DNA of 5,236 bases from Candidatus Eiseniibacteriota bacterium (GTDB lineage Bacteria > Joyebacterota > Joyebacteria > Joyebacterales > Joyebacteraceae), in contig DAOVNE010000120.1 in the NCBI GenBank assembly GCA_030630395.1, positions 1 through 5,236 of the forward strand, written 5' to 3'. The position numbers were made by a program, and so were the translations under genes. How positions within the stretch are numbered: position 1 is the first letter of the stretch; each line of letters begins with the position of its first letter. Below are positions 4,800 through 5,236 of this stretch, one piece after another. A model generated the notes under the pieces. The model saw only the letters and a program-made list of their open reading frames with translations. It was not told the DNA's origin and did not search any database.

Positions 4800-4968
4800 G
4801 TTCCTGGAGCTCCGGGCTGGGGAGCAGAGGTGGATACTACTGCGGGTGTTGAAGTACATGCTCGTAGCGCTACTGCCCCGCCGCATGGCGGTCAACAAGG
4901 TGAGGTTGTCGCTCACCCAGTTCGACAAACACGTTGACTCAGCCGCCCAGGAGAGGACGGATGAATAG
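4786..4968 (+). CDS. Small hypothetical protein with short hydrophobic segment (60 aa)
   Basis: The frame is open further upstream, but ATG 4786 is chosen because GGGGAG at 4773-4778 lies 7 bases before it. It overlaps the previous gene by 14 bases. A hydrophobic stretch with internal charges (WILLRVLKYMLVALLP, residues 16-31) is bracketed by Arg residues. That fits a membrane-surface amphipathic helix or a short span better than a standard transmembrane helix. The rest is polar, ending in QERTDE. The function is not recognised. Its end overlaps the next gene by eight bases. Confidence 0.8.
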   Translation: MTKTEFLELRAGEQRWILLRVLKYMLVALLPRRMAVNKVRLSLTQFDKHVDSAAQERTDE

Positions 4969-5143
4969 GACTGTGCGCGCACTTCGACGTGAGTGCAGAC
5001 CCGATCGCCTGTGGATCTGGGTGATCGTCGTGCTGCTCACGCTGGGGGTGACGCTCGCAGTCGCGGATGTGATACCGAAGGCACAGAGGTTCGTGGTTGG
5101 GTTGCGCGCGAGTTGGGCGCAGAACGCAGAGGAGGACGACTGA
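4961..5143 (+). CDS. Small single-span membrane protein (60 aa)
   Basis: ATG 4961 follows GAGAGG (4951-4956) by four bases and overlaps the preceding stop. The N terminus is strongly basic (RTVRALRRECRPDR). It is followed by a clear hydrophobic helix at about residues 17-40 (LWIWVIVVLLTLGVTLAVA), then a mixed segment and an acidic tail (AEEDD). By the positive-inside rule the N terminus should be cytoplasmic. It could be a signal-anchored small membrane protein. Phage lysis proteins such as spanins or holins have similar sizes, but there is no lipobox, no second helix and no endolysin nearby to support that. The TGA overlaps the next ATG (TGATG). Confidence 0.86.
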   Translation: MNRTVRALRRECRPDRLWIWVIVVLLTLGVTLAVADVIPKAQRFVVGLRASWAQNAEEDD

Positions 5144-5236
5144 TGGCGAAGAAAACGAAGCTGCTGAGTATCGACCAGTGTGTGGAGATCGCAGACCGAC
5201 TGGCCGGAGGCTGGGAGGCATCTATTGGCGACAGTA
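5143..5236 (+). CDS. N-terminal fragment of a hypothetical protein (runs off the window)
   Basis: ATG 5143 shares its A with the previous stop (TGATG) and has an AGGAGG at 5130-5135 seven bases upstream, one of the strongest sites in the window. Only 31 codons are present, with a basic start (MAKKTK) and then a helical stretch with IDQCVEIADRLAGGWEA. This is too short to assign a family. Confidence 0.82.
   Translation, partial: MAKKTKLLSIDQCVEIADRLAGGWEASIGDS

Overview
The window looks like part of a GC-rich double-stranded DNA phage genome, or a prophage or phage-like element. All genes lie on the plus strand and are packed almost without gaps. Many are very short, unrecognised proteins, and most neighbours overlap by 1 to 14 bases (ATGA, GTGA or TGATG junctions). 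No host-type metabolic, ribosomal or tRNA gene is visible. The host cannot be named from this sequence. GC-rich coding, GTG starts and strong GGAG-type ribosome binding sites would fit an actinobacterial or proteobacterial host.

Left part (1-2556): the C-terminal end of an unrecognised gene overlaps a 669-residue Rad50/SbcC-type ATPase (165-2174). The ATPase has a Walker A motif, two coiled-coil arms around a cysteine hook, an ABC-like signature and an altered Walker B. It is followed in translationally coupled fashion by a 40-residue single-span membrane peptide (2171-2293) and an 88-residue unknown protein (2290-2556). The ATPase is the only gene whose role can be stated with confidence: DNA end processing, recombination or repair during phage replication.

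Middle part (2557-3484): this is the most unusual stretch. Three successive gaps between genes, of 130, 173 and 91 bases, break the otherwise gapless layout. Each gap holds a segment closed by a long inverted repeat: 14 pairs in the first, 12 in the second, 9 in the third. In the first two the closing stem starts 4 bases after the upstream stop codon; in the third it includes the stop codon. In all three it ends exactly 5 bases before the ribosome binding site of the next gene. The stem sequences differ but the pairing and geometry are kept. I read them as a series of candidate structured RNA elements (A, B, C) that act on translation of the next gene, possibly by bringing the upstream stop codon next to the downstream ribosome binding site. 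The genes between them (2687-3022 and 3196-3393) are unrecognised.

Right part (3485-5236): dense overlapping genes return. They are a 208-residue protein with zinc-ribbon-like cysteine pairs, a 76-residue cysteine-rich protein resembling a widespread phage hypothetical family, a 152-residue acidic-tailed unknown protein, two 60-residue proteins with hydrophobic segments (one clearly a single-span membrane protein), and the start of a further gene that runs off the end. No promoter, rho-independent terminator, CRISPR array, insertion sequence, tRNA or attachment site could be supported. The layout suggests one long polycistronic transcript entering from the left.
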